From Thermococcus sp. (lineage in GTDB: Archaea > Methanobacteriota_B > Thermococci > Thermococcales > Thermococcaceae): DNA of 64,000 nucleotides. Each line of letters opens with the position of its first letter. Within the stretch, counting starts at the first letter, position 1. Below, in pieces: positions 46,257-54,832 of the stretch. Position numbers and translations under genes: made by a program. Below the pieces are notes generated by a model. That model had not been told where the DNA came from. It saw only the letters and a program-made list of their open reading frames with translations, and did no database searches. The stretch is from assembly GCF_017656495.1 (NCBI RefSeq), contig NZ_JACDNS010000007.1, positions 1 to 64,000 on the forward strand. The letters are read 5' to 3'.

Positions 46257-47405
46257 ATGGTCATTTATTTAGATAATGCAAACACGACTAAGCCCGATCC
46301 AGAGGTAATTAAGGTAATGCTTGAGTATCTGAAAGAGAAATACGGAACTCCAGGAGGCGAATTTGGACATATATTTGACGAGGACGCTAGAGAAGCCATA
46401 GAAGAAGCGAGAGAAAAGATAGCGAAGGAAATAAATGCGTCTCCAGACGAGATTATTTTTGTCTCTGATGAAACTGAAGCTGATAATTTGGCGATAAAAG
46501 GTATAGCATGGGCTAAAGAGAAAGGAAAAGTTCTAGCAAGTAAAATTGAGAGAAAAGCAATTCTTAACACAGTCAAAAGACTGAGAGATTGGGGATTTGA
46601 CACTTATGAAGTTAGTGTTGATAAAGAGGGTTTTATCAACCTTGAAGACCTTCAAAGCAATTTGAAAGGTGCAATTCTCTTCGCTACTCACTTAGGGAAC
46701 TTTGAAATTGGAACTATCCAAGACATTAAAGCAATCTCTGAGATAGTTCATGATAAAGGCGCTCTCCTCTATTTGGATGCAAATCATGCCTTTGGTAAAG
46801 TTAAAATCGATGTCAAAAAGCTGGATGTTGACTTAATGAGCATTACCGCTCACTTGATCCACGGCCCTAAAGGAATTGCTGCACTTTATATAAGGGATGG
46901 GGTTAAACTCAAACCTCTCCTCGATGGAGATGTGAGGGAAAGAGGAATAAGACCAGGAATGATCAATGTTCCAGCAATAGCTGGCTTTGGAAAAGCTGTA
47001 GAGTTGATAAACTACGATGATGCTAAGAGAATGGCAAAGCTCAGGGATAAGCTAATTGATTTGCTCTTGAGCATCCCCAATACAAAGCTCAACGGTCCAA
47101 GAGGAGATAAAAGGTTGCCCAATAATGTAAACGTTTCATTCGGTCATGTTGAAGGAGAAAGCATTTTACTCCACTGTGACTTGAGGGGATTAGTGTTTTC
47201 AACTGGTTCTGCATGTTATTCGCAAGAACTTTTGCCGAGTCATGTAATTAGAGCCCTTGGAGGTTCATTTGAGGACGCCCACGGTTCAGTGAGGCTGAGC
47301 TTAAGCAAGTGGACAACTGAGGAGGAGATAGTAAAAGCGTATGAGATTATAAAGGATGTCGTTGAAAAACTAAGGGAAATCAGCATCTACGGTGGTAAGA
47401 GATGA
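46257..47405 (+). CDS. IscS/NifS-like class V aminotransferase without the PLP lysine
   Basis: A 382-aa protein with the whole cysteine desulfurase layout: IYLDNANTTKPDPEVIKVML at the start, THLGNFEIGTIQ, LYLDANHAFGKVKIDV, and the catalytic-cysteine loop FSTGSACYSQELLPSHVIRALGG. At the PLP-lysine position, normally SAHK(I/F)YGPKG, it reads TAHLIHGPKG, so Leu (codon TTG) replaces Lys. The Gln of DAVQA is also His. It should not form the usual Schiff base. Archaeoglobus fulgidus IscS likewise lacks this Lys and is thought to act in cluster assembly without desulfurase activity. AGGTGAAGAAA precedes ATG 46257. Confidence 0.82.
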   Translation: MVIYLDNANTTKPDPEVIKVMLEYLKEKYGTPGGEFGHIFDEDAREAIEEAREKIAKEINASPDEIIFVSDETEADNLAIKGIAWAKEKGKVLASKIERKAILNTVKRLRDWGFDTYEVSVDKEGFINLEDLQSNLKGAILFATHLGNFEIGTIQDIKAISEIVHDKGALLYLDANHAFGKVKIDVKKLDVDLMSITAHLIHGPKGIAALYIRDGVKLKPLLDGDVRERGIRPGMINVPAIAGFGKAVELINYDDAKRMAKLRDKLIDLLLSIPNTKLNGPRGDKRLPNNVNVSFGHVEGESILLHCDLRGLVFSTGSACYSQELLPSHVIRALGGSFEDAHGSVRLSLSKWTTEEEIVKAYEIIKDVVEKLREISIYGGKR

Positions 47406-47623
47406 TAAAGATCAATGTCATAGGAAAAGAATGTCCAATCCCACTCAATGAATTCAGGAAGGCTTTGAGAAAAGCTAAAGTTGGGGAGATAATTGAGATT
47501 GTTGGCACTCATGAGTTAAGTAAGGGAGAAATAGCACTGGCAGCAGACGAAACTGGGCAAGAAATCCTTGAAATCGACGAGAAAGACGGTGTTTGGAGGA
47601 TCGTCGTGAAAAAGGTGAGGTAA
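47402..47623 (+). CDS. TusA-like sulfur carrier protein
   Basis: A 73-aa protein with the family CPxP motif near the N-terminus (GKECPIPLNEFRKALRKAK), whose cysteine would carry persulfide sulfur, followed by the two-layer alpha/beta fold. It overlaps the IscS-like gene by 4 bp (ATGA) and precedes the IscU-like scaffold by 0 bp, so it belongs to the same pathway. Confidence 0.85.
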   Translation: MIKINVIGKECPIPLNEFRKALRKAKVGEIIEIVGTHELSKGEIALAADETGQEILEIDEKDGVWRIVVKKVR

Positions 47624-48274
47624 ATGGAAAGATTTGATGCTAGAAAATGGGACGAGAAAAAAAGGATAGGTTATTCAAGAAAGGTTCTTTACTATTTTCT
47701 TCATCCAAAAAATGTTGGAGAAATAGAGAATCCAAGTGTCACAGCAAAAGCAGGAAGTCCAGCATGTGGAGATATGATAAAGCTCTATCTAAAGATTGAG
47801 AATGACAAAATAGTTGACGCTAAATTTAGGAGTTATGGTTGTGCCGCGAATATTGCAACTGCCTCAGTGCTCACGGAAATGATAAAAGGAAAGACTGTCG
47901 AAGAAGCTAAGAAAATTAAATTCAAGGACATTGTGGAAGAGCTTGGAGGATTGCCGCAGATCAAATATCATTGTGCAGTTTTAGCAGCTGAAGGACTTAA
48001 GCAGGCTTTGGCGAAGTGGGATGTTATCCAAGGGAGGAGAGAAATTGACGAGAGCTTTGTTAAACTGATTCTTGCAGCAGTTATTGACCCTATTACTGGG
48101 GAAAGCGTTCTTAGAGGGAATAAATATAAGGGATGTAAGATTGAAGGCAGAAAAGTTAAGATAATGCTTAATATTCCAAAGGACAGCCCAGAAGCTGAAG
48201 TTTTCGAAGAACAAATAAGAGAAGCTTTTGAAGGTCTTGACGTTGATTTAGAGATTGAATTTGCGGAATCATGA
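47624..48274 (+). CDS. IscU-like Fe-S scaffold fused to a C-terminal MIP18-like domain
   Basis: A 216-aa protein. Residues 15-140 are IscU-like, with the three ligand regions SPACGDMIKLYLKI, FRSYGCAANIATASVLTEMI and IKYHCAVLAAEGL. Residues about 145-216 are an extra domain (VKLILAAVIDPITGESVLRG to FEGLDVDLEIEF) with a DUF59/MIP18-like pattern. Ordinary IscU is about 130 aa, so this is a fusion. The start follows GGTGAGGTAA directly after tusA. Confidence 0.78.
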   Translation: MERFDARKWDEKKRIGYSRKVLYYFLHPKNVGEIENPSVTAKAGSPACGDMIKLYLKIENDKIVDAKFRSYGCAANIATASVLTEMIKGKTVEEAKKIKFKDIVEELGGLPQIKYHCAVLAAEGLKQALAKWDVIQGRREIDESFVKLILAAVIDPITGESVLRGNKYKGCKIEGRKVKIMLNIPKDSPEAEVFEEQIREAFEGLDVDLEIEFAES

Positions 48275-48331
48275 AATTTTCTTCAACAATTTCTTTTTAA
48301 ACCCTTTTTCTAAGCTCTTCTCGGTGAGAGC

Positions 48332-48682
48332 ATGGATGAGCTTGAGATGATTAGGAGAAAAAAGATGCTTGAGCTCATGAAGAAGATGGGAATGGTTGAG
48401 GTTAAACCAAAGAAGCCAAGAGTTGTTATTGAAGTTATCACGTCACCAACTTGTCCTTACTGTCCAATAGCAGTTCAAATGGCTCAGGAGATAGCGAGGA
48501 GATATCCGGGAGTAATTGTGAAAGAGCTAAGCGTTGCAACTCCAGAAGGGAGAAGAAAAGCAATGGAGCACAACATCTTAGGAACTCCAACGATTCTAAT
48601 GAACGATAGAGTTGAGTTTATTGGAGTCCCGCCGTTTATAGAATTTGAAAGGAAAGTAAAAGAAAAACTCAGCTCTGCTTAA
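48332..48682 (+). CDS. thioredoxin/glutaredoxin-like protein, CPYC
   Basis: A 116-aa protein with a helical basic N-terminus (about 30 residues) and a thioredoxin fold having SPTCPYCPIAVQMAQEIA as active site and the cis-proline in GTPTILMND. GGTGAGAGC precedes ATG. It follows the Isc-like genes by 57 bp and may supply or remove reducing equivalents there. Confidence 0.82.
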   Translation: MDELEMIRRKKMLELMKKMGMVEVKPKKPRVVIEVITSPTCPYCPIAVQMAQEIARRYPGVIVKELSVATPEGRRKAMEHNILGTPTILMNDRVEFIGVPPFIEFERKVKEKLSSA

Positions 48683-49925
48683 TCTTTGCAATTTTCTTCT
48701 TAGTCTCTTTAACTTTCTCTTTCTTAATTTCTGCTTTCTCTTTCTTTCTCCTTTCAACGTCTTCCTTAAATGCCCACTTCAGCAGTGGGGGAGTTATCAG
48801 CACGGAGACAGTGATGAAAATCAGCGTTGCGGCTATGAACTTTTGTGCATCACTTTGGGGTATTGCACCTCCATGAATTGCAACCATCAAATCCACGAGA
48901 GCAACTTCAGTTCTTGGAATTGAACCTATTCCCATTTGAAGAGACTTTTTGAAGTCCCATCCCATCATCATTGCTCCGATTCCTCTTCCTACAACCTTTC
49001 CAATAACCGCAATGCTCGTTAGAACGACTGCTAAAGCCAATGCCTCTCTGCTCGTAAACACTTTCAAATCAAGCATTGCTCCAGTGTACACGAAGAATAT
49101 AGGGATTAAGAAGCCATATCCAATAGCTTTGACATCCTCTGCTATTTTTCTTCCCTCGGGGAGCTTTGATAAAACAAGACCAGCCATAAATGCACCTTCA
49201 ATCGCAGCAGCAAACCATTTTTCCGCAAGGGCTGAAAAGAGAAACATTAATGCCAAGACCATAGCTAAAACGCCTTTTTCCACATGGAGCCATTCAGAAA
49301 AGCGTATGTATTTATCAATGGAATACCATGCTAAGACTCCAGTAATTATGAAAAATGCTGCCATTTTTCCAATTAATCCCAAAATACTTCCTGTTCCAAC
49401 GGCAAAGATTATCAGCGCTATGCCAAGGAAGTCATCCATCACACTTGCACTCAGCGAAGCTGCTCCTACCTCACTCCTCAAAACGCCTAAGTCCATCATT
49501 ACCCTAACTGTAATTCCGATGCTTGTTGCAGTGAGCAGAACACCACCAGCAAAGGCTTCTCTCGAGGGGTATCCCATTAGCTTAAGTCCAAAATAGCCCA
49601 TTATTAACGGAGCAAACACACCCATAAGAGTGGAAACTGTAGCAACTTTTCCCGTTCTTTTTATCATCTCTATGTCAGTATCGAGACCTCCCAAGAAGAG
49701 GAGGAAGATTATTCCTAACTTTGCCAGAAACTCAAAAGTTTCATTTGAATGGAGTGTTAGGTATTCGGGACTTATGAATCCAAAATAGATGAGGTTTCCC
49801 AAGATCATACCCATTAAAATTTCTCCCAAAACACCGGGAAGCTCAAACCTTTCCATTATGTTGTCGCCAATCTTCCCCACAATTAGTGCTACTCCAAGTG
49901 TGAAGAGGATCCACTCTGGCTCCAT
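48669..49925 (-). CDS. CPA2/KefB-type cation:proton antiporter
   Basis: A 418-aa protein with about 12 membrane helices. Family features are LPGVLGEILMGMILGNL, LGIIFLLFLGGLDTDIEMI, ATSIGITVRVMMDLG, the antiporter Asp pair region ASVMDDFLGIALI, and GIGSIPRTEVALVDL. The C-terminus is a Lys/Glu-rich cytoplasmic tail (about 40 residues). Its start overlaps the CBS protein gene by 37 bp, suggesting the CBS domains control it. Na+ or K+ as substrate cannot be decided. Confidence 0.87.
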   Translation of the reverse strand: MEPEWILFTLGVALIVGKIGDNIMERFELPGVLGEILMGMILGNLIYFGFISPEYLTLHSNETFEFLAKLGIIFLLFLGGLDTDIEMIKRTGKVATVSTLMGVFAPLIMGYFGLKLMGYPSREAFAGGVLLTATSIGITVRVMMDLGVLRSEVGAASLSASVMDDFLGIALIIFAVGTGSILGLIGKMAAFFIITGVLAWYSIDKYIRFSEWLHVEKGVLAMVLALMFLFSALAEKWFAAAIEGAFMAGLVLSKLPEGRKIAEDVKAIGYGFLIPIFFVYTGAMLDLKVFTSREALALAVVLTSIAVIGKVVGRGIGAMMMGWDFKKSLQMGIGSIPRTEVALVDLMVAIHGGAIPQSDAQKFIAATLIFITVSVLITPPLLKWAFKEDVERRKKEKAEIKKEKVKETKKKIAKIKQS

Positions 49926-50413
49926 TGAGCACCACCTATGCGCATCAGTCTTATGAACTCATTAATGAGTATCTTGAGGCTTATTTCCCCTACCAATCTT
50001 TCATTTTCGTCAACTATCGCAAGCAGAGGCGTTTTATATCGCTTCATTTTTGTTAATGCCTCAAGAACAGTTGCATCCTCGCTAATTGTGAGAACGTTTC
50101 TTTCCATCACGTGCTCCGCTCTATCTGCTCCTCCTAAGATCGATTTGAAGAGATGACTTATATTTCCAAATCTGGCTTTGTGGGTCTCTGGAGGCAAGAG
50201 AACATCAACCACATTTATATATCTGATGACACCCTCAAGCTTCATGTCCTCTTTACTGTTCACAACCCATACATGGTGTCTTGTCTTAAGCAGTTTTAAT
50301 ACATCAATGATAGACGAATCAACTGTCACAATTGGCATTGACGCTAATGGAGGCATTATTTGTTTGACTTTAAGTGAATGAAATGTTTGAAGGGCTCTTT
50401 CTACTTCACTCAT
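49889..50413 (-). CDS. CBS-pair protein, probable regulator of the antiporter
   Basis: A 174-aa soluble protein with two CBS domains: VKQIMPPLASMPIVTVDSSI to LEGVIRYINVVDVL (about 15-80), and AEHVMERNVLTISEDATVLE to LVGEISLKILINEF (about 98-155). Such pairs bind adenosine ligands. GGTGATAGG precedes ATG 50413, and its last 37 bp overlap the antiporter start. Confidence 0.85.
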   Translation of the reverse strand: MSEVERALQTFHSLKVKQIMPPLASMPIVTVDSSIIDVLKLLKTRHHVWVVNSKEDMKLEGVIRYINVVDVLLPPETHKARFGNISHLFKSILGGADRAEHVMERNVLTISEDATVLEALTKMKRYKTPLLAIVDENERLVGEISLKILINEFIRLMRIGGAQWSQSGSSSHLE

Positions 50414-50546
50414 CCTATCACCAAATCTTTCTAAGTTTTCTGACTATTTAATGATTTTTGTAAAAGGGAATGCATTCATGAGCTTTTATATGCAGCACCC
50501 AAATACTTAAATTGTCTTCATTGGATAAGTGTGTTAGGTGAATTAA

Positions 50547-51116
50547 ATGAAGAGAATTTTGGCTGGAATACTGCTTGTACTCGTTTTAAGCACAGTTATG
50601 AGCATGTGCATCTCTAATAATTCATCAGCTTCGTCGAATCCTTTAACTACTAGCACTGTTCAACAGAGCACTACAACTACTTCCACTACTCAGGAAACTA
50701 GCACTTCTACATCTCAAATTGATATCACAAAACTCCATTTCTACATGTTCGGTGCAGCTGGCTGTCCTCACTGCGGAAGGATGAAGGAAGAAATACCAAA
50801 GCAGTTCGGTAAGGACAAATTCACATACTATGAGCTTCAGGGAAATGAACACAATCAGAAGTTATTTTCTGAACTCTACAGTATCTTGGGTGTAAGCGGT
50901 GTTCCCTTAATTGGAATATTCTATGATAATCATTTGGTCGCTGTAATTGAAGGAGAATATAACGTTAAATCAACCCCTGAGATAGTCCAAGTAGCCTTAA
51001 AAGAAAATGGGGTAGTATTCATTAGCGGCAAAGTGTATCTAATCCCTTCAAACCACACAGAAATAATTAAAAAGCTTGAAGCTATTTTCATGAATGGTGA
51101 GCCCAGTGAAGGATGA
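50547..51116 (+). CDS. thioredoxin-fold lipoprotein, CPHC
   Basis: A 189-aa exported protein. The N-terminal signal (ILAGILLVLVLSTVMSMCIS) ends at a lipobox-like cysteine. A Ser/Thr-rich linker of about 35 residues follows, then a thioredoxin fold with AGCPHCGRMKEEIPKQFG and the cis-proline GVPLIGIFY. It would face outside and handle disulfides or thiols. AGGTGAATTAA precedes ATG. The next gene, CcdA-like, could feed it electrons across the membrane. Confidence 0.82.
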   Translation: MKRILAGILLVLVLSTVMSMCISNNSSASSNPLTTSTVQQSTTTTSTTQETSTSTSQIDITKLHFYMFGAAGCPHCGRMKEEIPKQFGKDKFTYYELQGNEHNQKLFSELYSILGVSGVPLIGIFYDNHLVAVIEGEYNVKSTPEIVQVALKENGVVFISGKVYLIPSNHTEIIKKLEAIFMNGEPSEG

Positions 51117-51831
51117 AATCAAAGCACTACTCCTAATTATTTCTCTATCTTTTGGGCTCACTATTGTAGTACTTTCATTAGTACATCTACAGTCTATGAT
51201 CTTTCCTTTGATTTCGTTAGCGGTTTCTGATTCTATAAACCCCTGTACCTTCGTAATTTATACGATGTTCTTAATTGCCCTTTCCCTTAAGGAAAGCATT
51301 TCAAAAAGGAGAATTTATGCAATAGGCTTGGCATTTGTAGTTGCGATATATATCTCATACTATCTCTTGGGGGTTGGGCTTGTAATTTTCACAAAAAGCA
51401 TTCCTACATGGATTGCTGGTATTGTCTCCATACTCTTTGGTGGGTATACTGTTATAACAGGTTATCTGGAGAAATCCAGAGTTGCTGGAAAGAAAAAAGT
51501 TAGGAAGAGCATCTTTAGACAGGAAGCAAGTATTTTAGGTGCTTTTGCTCTTGGTGTTATGGTATCGTTCACTTTACTCCCATGTTCTGCTGGTAGTTAT
51601 TTGATTTATGCAATTCTCATTTCAAAAATTGGAAAAGCGCTGACATGGATTCTGCTTGGGTTATACAACATTATCTTTGTTTTGCCGCTGTTGATTATTC
51701 TCTTTACTGTTGGGAGCATAACTGAAAGTAAAAGTTTGTCTCAGAAAATAGTTCAAAGATCTAGAGAACTCTCAATAGTAGCTGGTTCTGCGTTAATAAT
51801 CCTTGGAATTTATGTTCTCTTTTTCTATTGA
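51106..51831 (+). CDS. CcdA/DsbD-like transmembrane protein
   Basis: A 241-aa protein with about six helices. It has the CcdA-type motif VSDSINPCTFVIYTMFLIAL in helix 1 and MVSFTLLPCSAGSYLIYAIL in helix 4, whose two cysteines can carry reducing equivalents across the membrane. GTG 51106 with GGTGAG just upstream is preferred to ATG 51094; either overlaps the lipoprotein gene. Its natural partner is the adjacent CPHC lipoprotein. Confidence 0.8.
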   Translation: MKDEIKALLLIISLSFGLTIVVLSLVHLQSMIFPLISLAVSDSINPCTFVIYTMFLIALSLKESISKRRIYAIGLAFVVAIYISYYLLGVGLVIFTKSIPTWIAGIVSILFGGYTVITGYLEKSRVAGKKKVRKSIFRQEASILGAFALGVMVSFTLLPCSAGSYLIYAILISKIGKALTWILLGLYNIIFVLPLLIILFTVGSITESKSLSQKIVQRSRELSIVAGSALIILGIYVLFFY

Positions 51832-51888
51832 TTCTATTTTAGGAAAGCTTAAATCTATTGAAAGCGAAATTTCAGCTTGGTGTTATTG

Positions 51889-52371
51889 ATGCAAGAATGG
51901 TACCAATCAAGAGCTCTGTATGAAGCTATTTCAAAGCTCATAGGTAATCGTGATTTTAAAACTGCAATTCAAGTTGCTGAGACAATTCCTGACAAGGGGA
52001 TAAAAGCAAAAGCTCTCTCAAAAATAACTGTTGAAATGGCCAGACTTGGAGAAGACTATCATAATATCCTAGAAAAAACCCTTGATGTCATTTTTGAAAT
52101 GGGAAAGGAAGATGCTATAACAAAAGCACTTATGAGTCTTGCCTTTGAATTCCTAAATCTTGATTTGATTGATGAGGCGCTTAAAATTGCTTCAATGATC
52201 AAGGATGTCTCAAATCGGTCTAAGATTCAAGCAGAAGTTGCTATAGCACTCGCAAAGAAAGGAAAAATCCCAGAAGCTTTGAAGATAATCAACGATATTC
52301 TTGATGATGATGTTAAAACTTGGGCAACCTCAAGACTCGCTACAGAGCTCAATCAGAGGAGAGAGGATTAA
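51889..52371 (+). CDS. alpha-helical repeat (TPR-like) protein
   Basis: A 160-aa soluble protein of repeated helix pairs (RALYEAISKLIGNRDFKTAI, AKALSKITVEMARLG, ALMSLAFEFLNLDLIDEAL, AEVAIALAKKGKIPEALKI), similar to TPR-like solenoids. No catalytic motif. GGTGTTATTG precedes ATG 51889. Partner unknown. Confidence 0.65.
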   Translation: MQEWYQSRALYEAISKLIGNRDFKTAIQVAETIPDKGIKAKALSKITVEMARLGEDYHNILEKTLDVIFEMGKEDAITKALMSLAFEFLNLDLIDEALKIASMIKDVSNRSKIQAEVAIALAKKGKIPEALKIINDILDDDVKTWATSRLATELNQRRED

Positions 52372-52490
52372 ACATTATTTTGTTAATTTTGTTTTTTTAA
52401 TTATTCTCTTTAGACTAGATTTGATTCACAATGCTTTTTTACTCTTTTCCAAAGGTTTATGAGGCCTGAAAATAAGTGAGGTGAAATGAA

Positions 52491-52742
52491 ATGAGTGGTG
52501 GAGAGATAATAGGACTAATTGGAATGTTACTCTTGGTAAGTTCATGGGTTCCTCAAACAATTGAAACAATAAAAACTAAATACTGCCCACTAAATTTTAG
52601 ATTCATCCTGATATATGTGACTGCCTCAACCTTGCTGACTATTTATTCGTACATAATTGGGGACTGGATATTTTTAATATTAAATGCCCTTGCCGCTTTT
52701 CAGAGCGCTGTTAATCTCTATGTGAAAATTAGATATGGCTGA
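52491..52742 (+). CDS. SemiSWEET/PQ-loop small membrane protein
   Basis: An 83-aa protein with three membrane helices. Helix 1 carries the PQ motif (LLVSSWVPQTIETIKTK), as in SemiSWEET sugar transporters and PQ-loop proteins; helices 2 and 3 follow (FILIYVTASTLLTIYSYIIG and WIFLILNALAAFQSAVNLYV). GAGGTGAAATGAA precedes ATG 52491. Two copies would make a transport unit; the substrate is not known. Confidence 0.72.
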   Translation: MSGGEIIGLIGMLLLVSSWVPQTIETIKTKYCPLNFRFILIYVTASTLLTIYSYIIGDWIFLILNALAAFQSAVNLYVKIRYG

Positions 52743-52759
52743 AAATTATTTTTTTATAA

Positions 52760-53407
52760 TCATTTTATTCTAATTTTTGCCCCTACAACTTCTATTTTTG
52801 GGGATTTTAGAACTTTAAAGTACCATTCATTGTCTTTTTCTTCGAGTTTTATTACAGTAGTGGCTGAATCTTCCAGAAACTCTAGGGCATTGGGGATATT
52901 GGTAACTATGTTTTGATTCACAAAATATATTGCTGTGCGCTTTTTATTCCCTACAAAATCCTTCACTGCCAGTAAGATAGCTTCTAAATCTTTGGGACTC
53001 TCAGAGTAAAATGCAAGGAGCTTATCAAAACCAAGTGTGATGTTTAAAACAAACTCTTTATCCTTTATGGCACTTTCAAAGACCTCTGCATATTTTCTCA
53101 AATGTAAAGTTGCATCTTCATCAACACTGATTCTACTTAGAACATTTCCGACGCTTATTTTTCCTCCTTCTTTTATCACAGAGATTCTTTTATCATTAAT
53201 ATCTGCATCAATTCCTACATACTCCATGTGGATTTTGTAAACATGGAGCATATCGAAAATATCAACAATAAGCAACTCCAAATTCTTTCTTCTACAATAT
53301 TCAATTGTCTCCTTAAGGAGTCTATAAGCAGGCGAAATTGAGGGGTATAAAAATACGACTGTTTCTCCTCTCTTAAAGTTATCTAGAAGTTCAGAAATAC
53401 TCATCAT
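52760..53407 (-). CDS. DUF257 family protein (second of a pair)
   Basis: A 215-aa protein of the mostly Thermococcales DUF257 family. FKRGETVVFLYPSISPAYRL opens the domain, with LLIVDIFDMLHVYKIHMEYV and VLNITLGFDKLLAFY as shared motifs. The RecA-like KaiC order is recalled but no Walker A is present. GGAGGGGATTTAA precedes ATG 53407. It overlaps the upstream paralogue by 17 bp. Function unknown. Confidence 0.75.
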   Translation of the reverse strand: MMSISELLDNFKRGETVVFLYPSISPAYRLLKETIEYCRRKNLELLIVDIFDMLHVYKIHMEYVGIDADINDKRISVIKEGGKISVGNVLSRISVDEDATLHLRKYAEVFESAIKDKEFVLNITLGFDKLLAFYSESPKDLEAILLAVKDFVGNKKRTAIYFVNQNIVTNIPNALEFLEDSATTVIKLEEKDNEWYFKVLKSPKIEVVGAKIRIK

Positions 53408-54104
53408 TTAAATCCCCTCCTTTTAGGTAATTTAATATTTCATATATGCTGAACTCAAATTGTGAACCAACAAGAGATACATTTGGAGATTTCAAAAAAG
53501 TGAGTGCTACTTTTTTATCTTGTTTCTCTATTCTCACAACGGTTGTCGAGATTTCCTCCAAGAATGGAAGTACCAGAGGGAATCTTTTTAACAGATTTAT
53601 ATTAACAAAGTAAAAAGCTACTCTCTTTTTATTTCCAAGATAGTATGCCCGATTTAATAAAAACAGATATCTTTCGTATGGGTTTTGTATTAATGCAATT
53701 CTCCTGTCAAAGCCCAAAACAATATTTACAAAAAACTCTCTTTGTTTCAGAATGGAATCAAAAGCAGTTCTGTAGTTTTCCTGGTGTACATAGAATTCAT
53801 CTGTAAGCCTAATTGTTGCGGCTACATTGCCAACTTCTTTATGTCCTCCAATTTTTAAAACGTAGACATCACTACGATTTAAGAAATCTGTGTTAAGCCC
53901 TGCAAAATTAAGATACGTCTTATAGAGATGGAGTGTGTCCAGGAGATCATCTATTATGAGAGGGTATCCTAGCTTTAATAAATGTGTTGCAAGCACATAG
54001 AATGCCAAGTGGTGCCATGAATAGGGAGTGTGCTCAATTAAAACAATTTCTCCTGGTTTAATTTTAGGAAATTCTTCTAATAAAGGGGATATGTTATTTG
54101 TCAT
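53391..54104 (-). CDS. DUF257 family protein (first of a pair)
   Basis: A 237-aa paralogue of the next gene: IKPGEIVLIEHTPYSWHHLA, LIIDDLLDTLHLYKTYLNFA and VNIVLGFDRRIALIQNPYE match the same positions as its neighbour. The pair probably arose by duplication. No active site can be named. The intergenic region upstream (54105-54195) is AT-rich. Confidence 0.75.
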   Translation of the reverse strand: MTNNISPLLEEFPKIKPGEIVLIEHTPYSWHHLAFYVLATHLLKLGYPLIIDDLLDTLHLYKTYLNFAGLNTDFLNRSDVYVLKIGGHKEVGNVAATIRLTDEFYVHQENYRTAFDSILKQREFFVNIVLGFDRRIALIQNPYERYLFLLNRAYYLGNKKRVAFYFVNINLLKRFPLVLPFLEEISTTVVRIEKQDKKVALTFLKSPNVSLVGSQFEFSIYEILNYLKGGDLNDEYF

Positions 54105-54195
54105 TTAGACACCCCCATTTTGAATTAACAAATGATTATTAAAAACATTTTGGAATTAAGGCTTTAGAAAACAGAAAATTAGAAATAAAACTATC

Positions 54196-54741
54196 TTATT
54201 TCCTCTCATATAACCCAACTAATTCCCCATATTGGATTATATGTCCTTTCATTGCCTTTTCTAAATCCTCTTTGCTTGCCCCAGGTTTTAAATTAAGTTC
54301 TGTATCAAGCACATAAACCTTAAAGTGATAGTGATGGATCCCATGTCCCCTAGGTGGGCAGGGACCGTTATATCCTATCCTTCCAAAGTCATTTCTTCCT
54401 TGAACAATGTGAATTGGAGACTCAATAATCCCTTTCTTTGGTATTCCCTCTGGTATTTCTTCAACTGGGGGAATGTTCCACGCAACCCAGTGCACAAAAG
54501 TTCCTATTGGAGCGTCAGGATCGTCTACAATTATCGCTATGCTAACAGCTTTTTCGCTAAGCCCTTCAAGCTTTAGAGGTGGATTAATGTCTAAGCCCTC
54601 ACAGGTGTATTTGCTTGGTATAAATTCATCCTCCCCAAAAACAGAAGTAACTTTTAAGTTCATTTCTTTCACCTCCTCTTTTTGAAGACAGCCGGATGCC
54701 AAAAGAACGAATACCACAAAGCTAACAAGCAATCTCCTCAT
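54196..54741 (-). CDS. PEBP (YbhB/RKIP) family lipoprotein
   Basis: A 181-aa protein. Residues 1-18 are a signal with lipobox (VFVLLASGCLQ). The rest is a phosphatidylethanolamine-binding-protein-like domain with the signatures VDDPDAPIGTFVHWVAWNIP and NGPCPPRGHGIHHYHFKVYV, whose His residues line the anion pocket. It is probably membrane-anchored outside. Ligand unknown. Confidence 0.88.
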   Translation of the reverse strand: MRRLLVSFVVFVLLASGCLQKEEVKEMNLKVTSVFGEDEFIPSKYTCEGLDINPPLKLEGLSEKAVSIAIIVDDPDAPIGTFVHWVAWNIPPVEEIPEGIPKKGIIESPIHIVQGRNDFGRIGYNGPCPPRGHGIHHYHFKVYVLDTELNLKPGASKEDLEKAMKGHIIQYGELVGLYERK

Positions 54742-54832
54742 GTTATCATGTTTGCTTTTAAAACGTAAAAATATTTCGGGGTATTAAGCAAGAGTTTTTA
54801 ATTTAAAGGTTGTAAATCTTAAAGGTGATAAT

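Noticed and set aside
48949-49596. 215-codon plus-strand frame opposite the antiporter gene
   Set aside because: Long only because it mirrors a low-stop hydrophobic gene; composition rich in Ser/Thr/Pro/Ala, no ribosome binding site.
52760-54104. DUF257 pair as KaiC-like ATPases
   Set aside because: The strand order is reminiscent, but neither protein has a Walker A motif.
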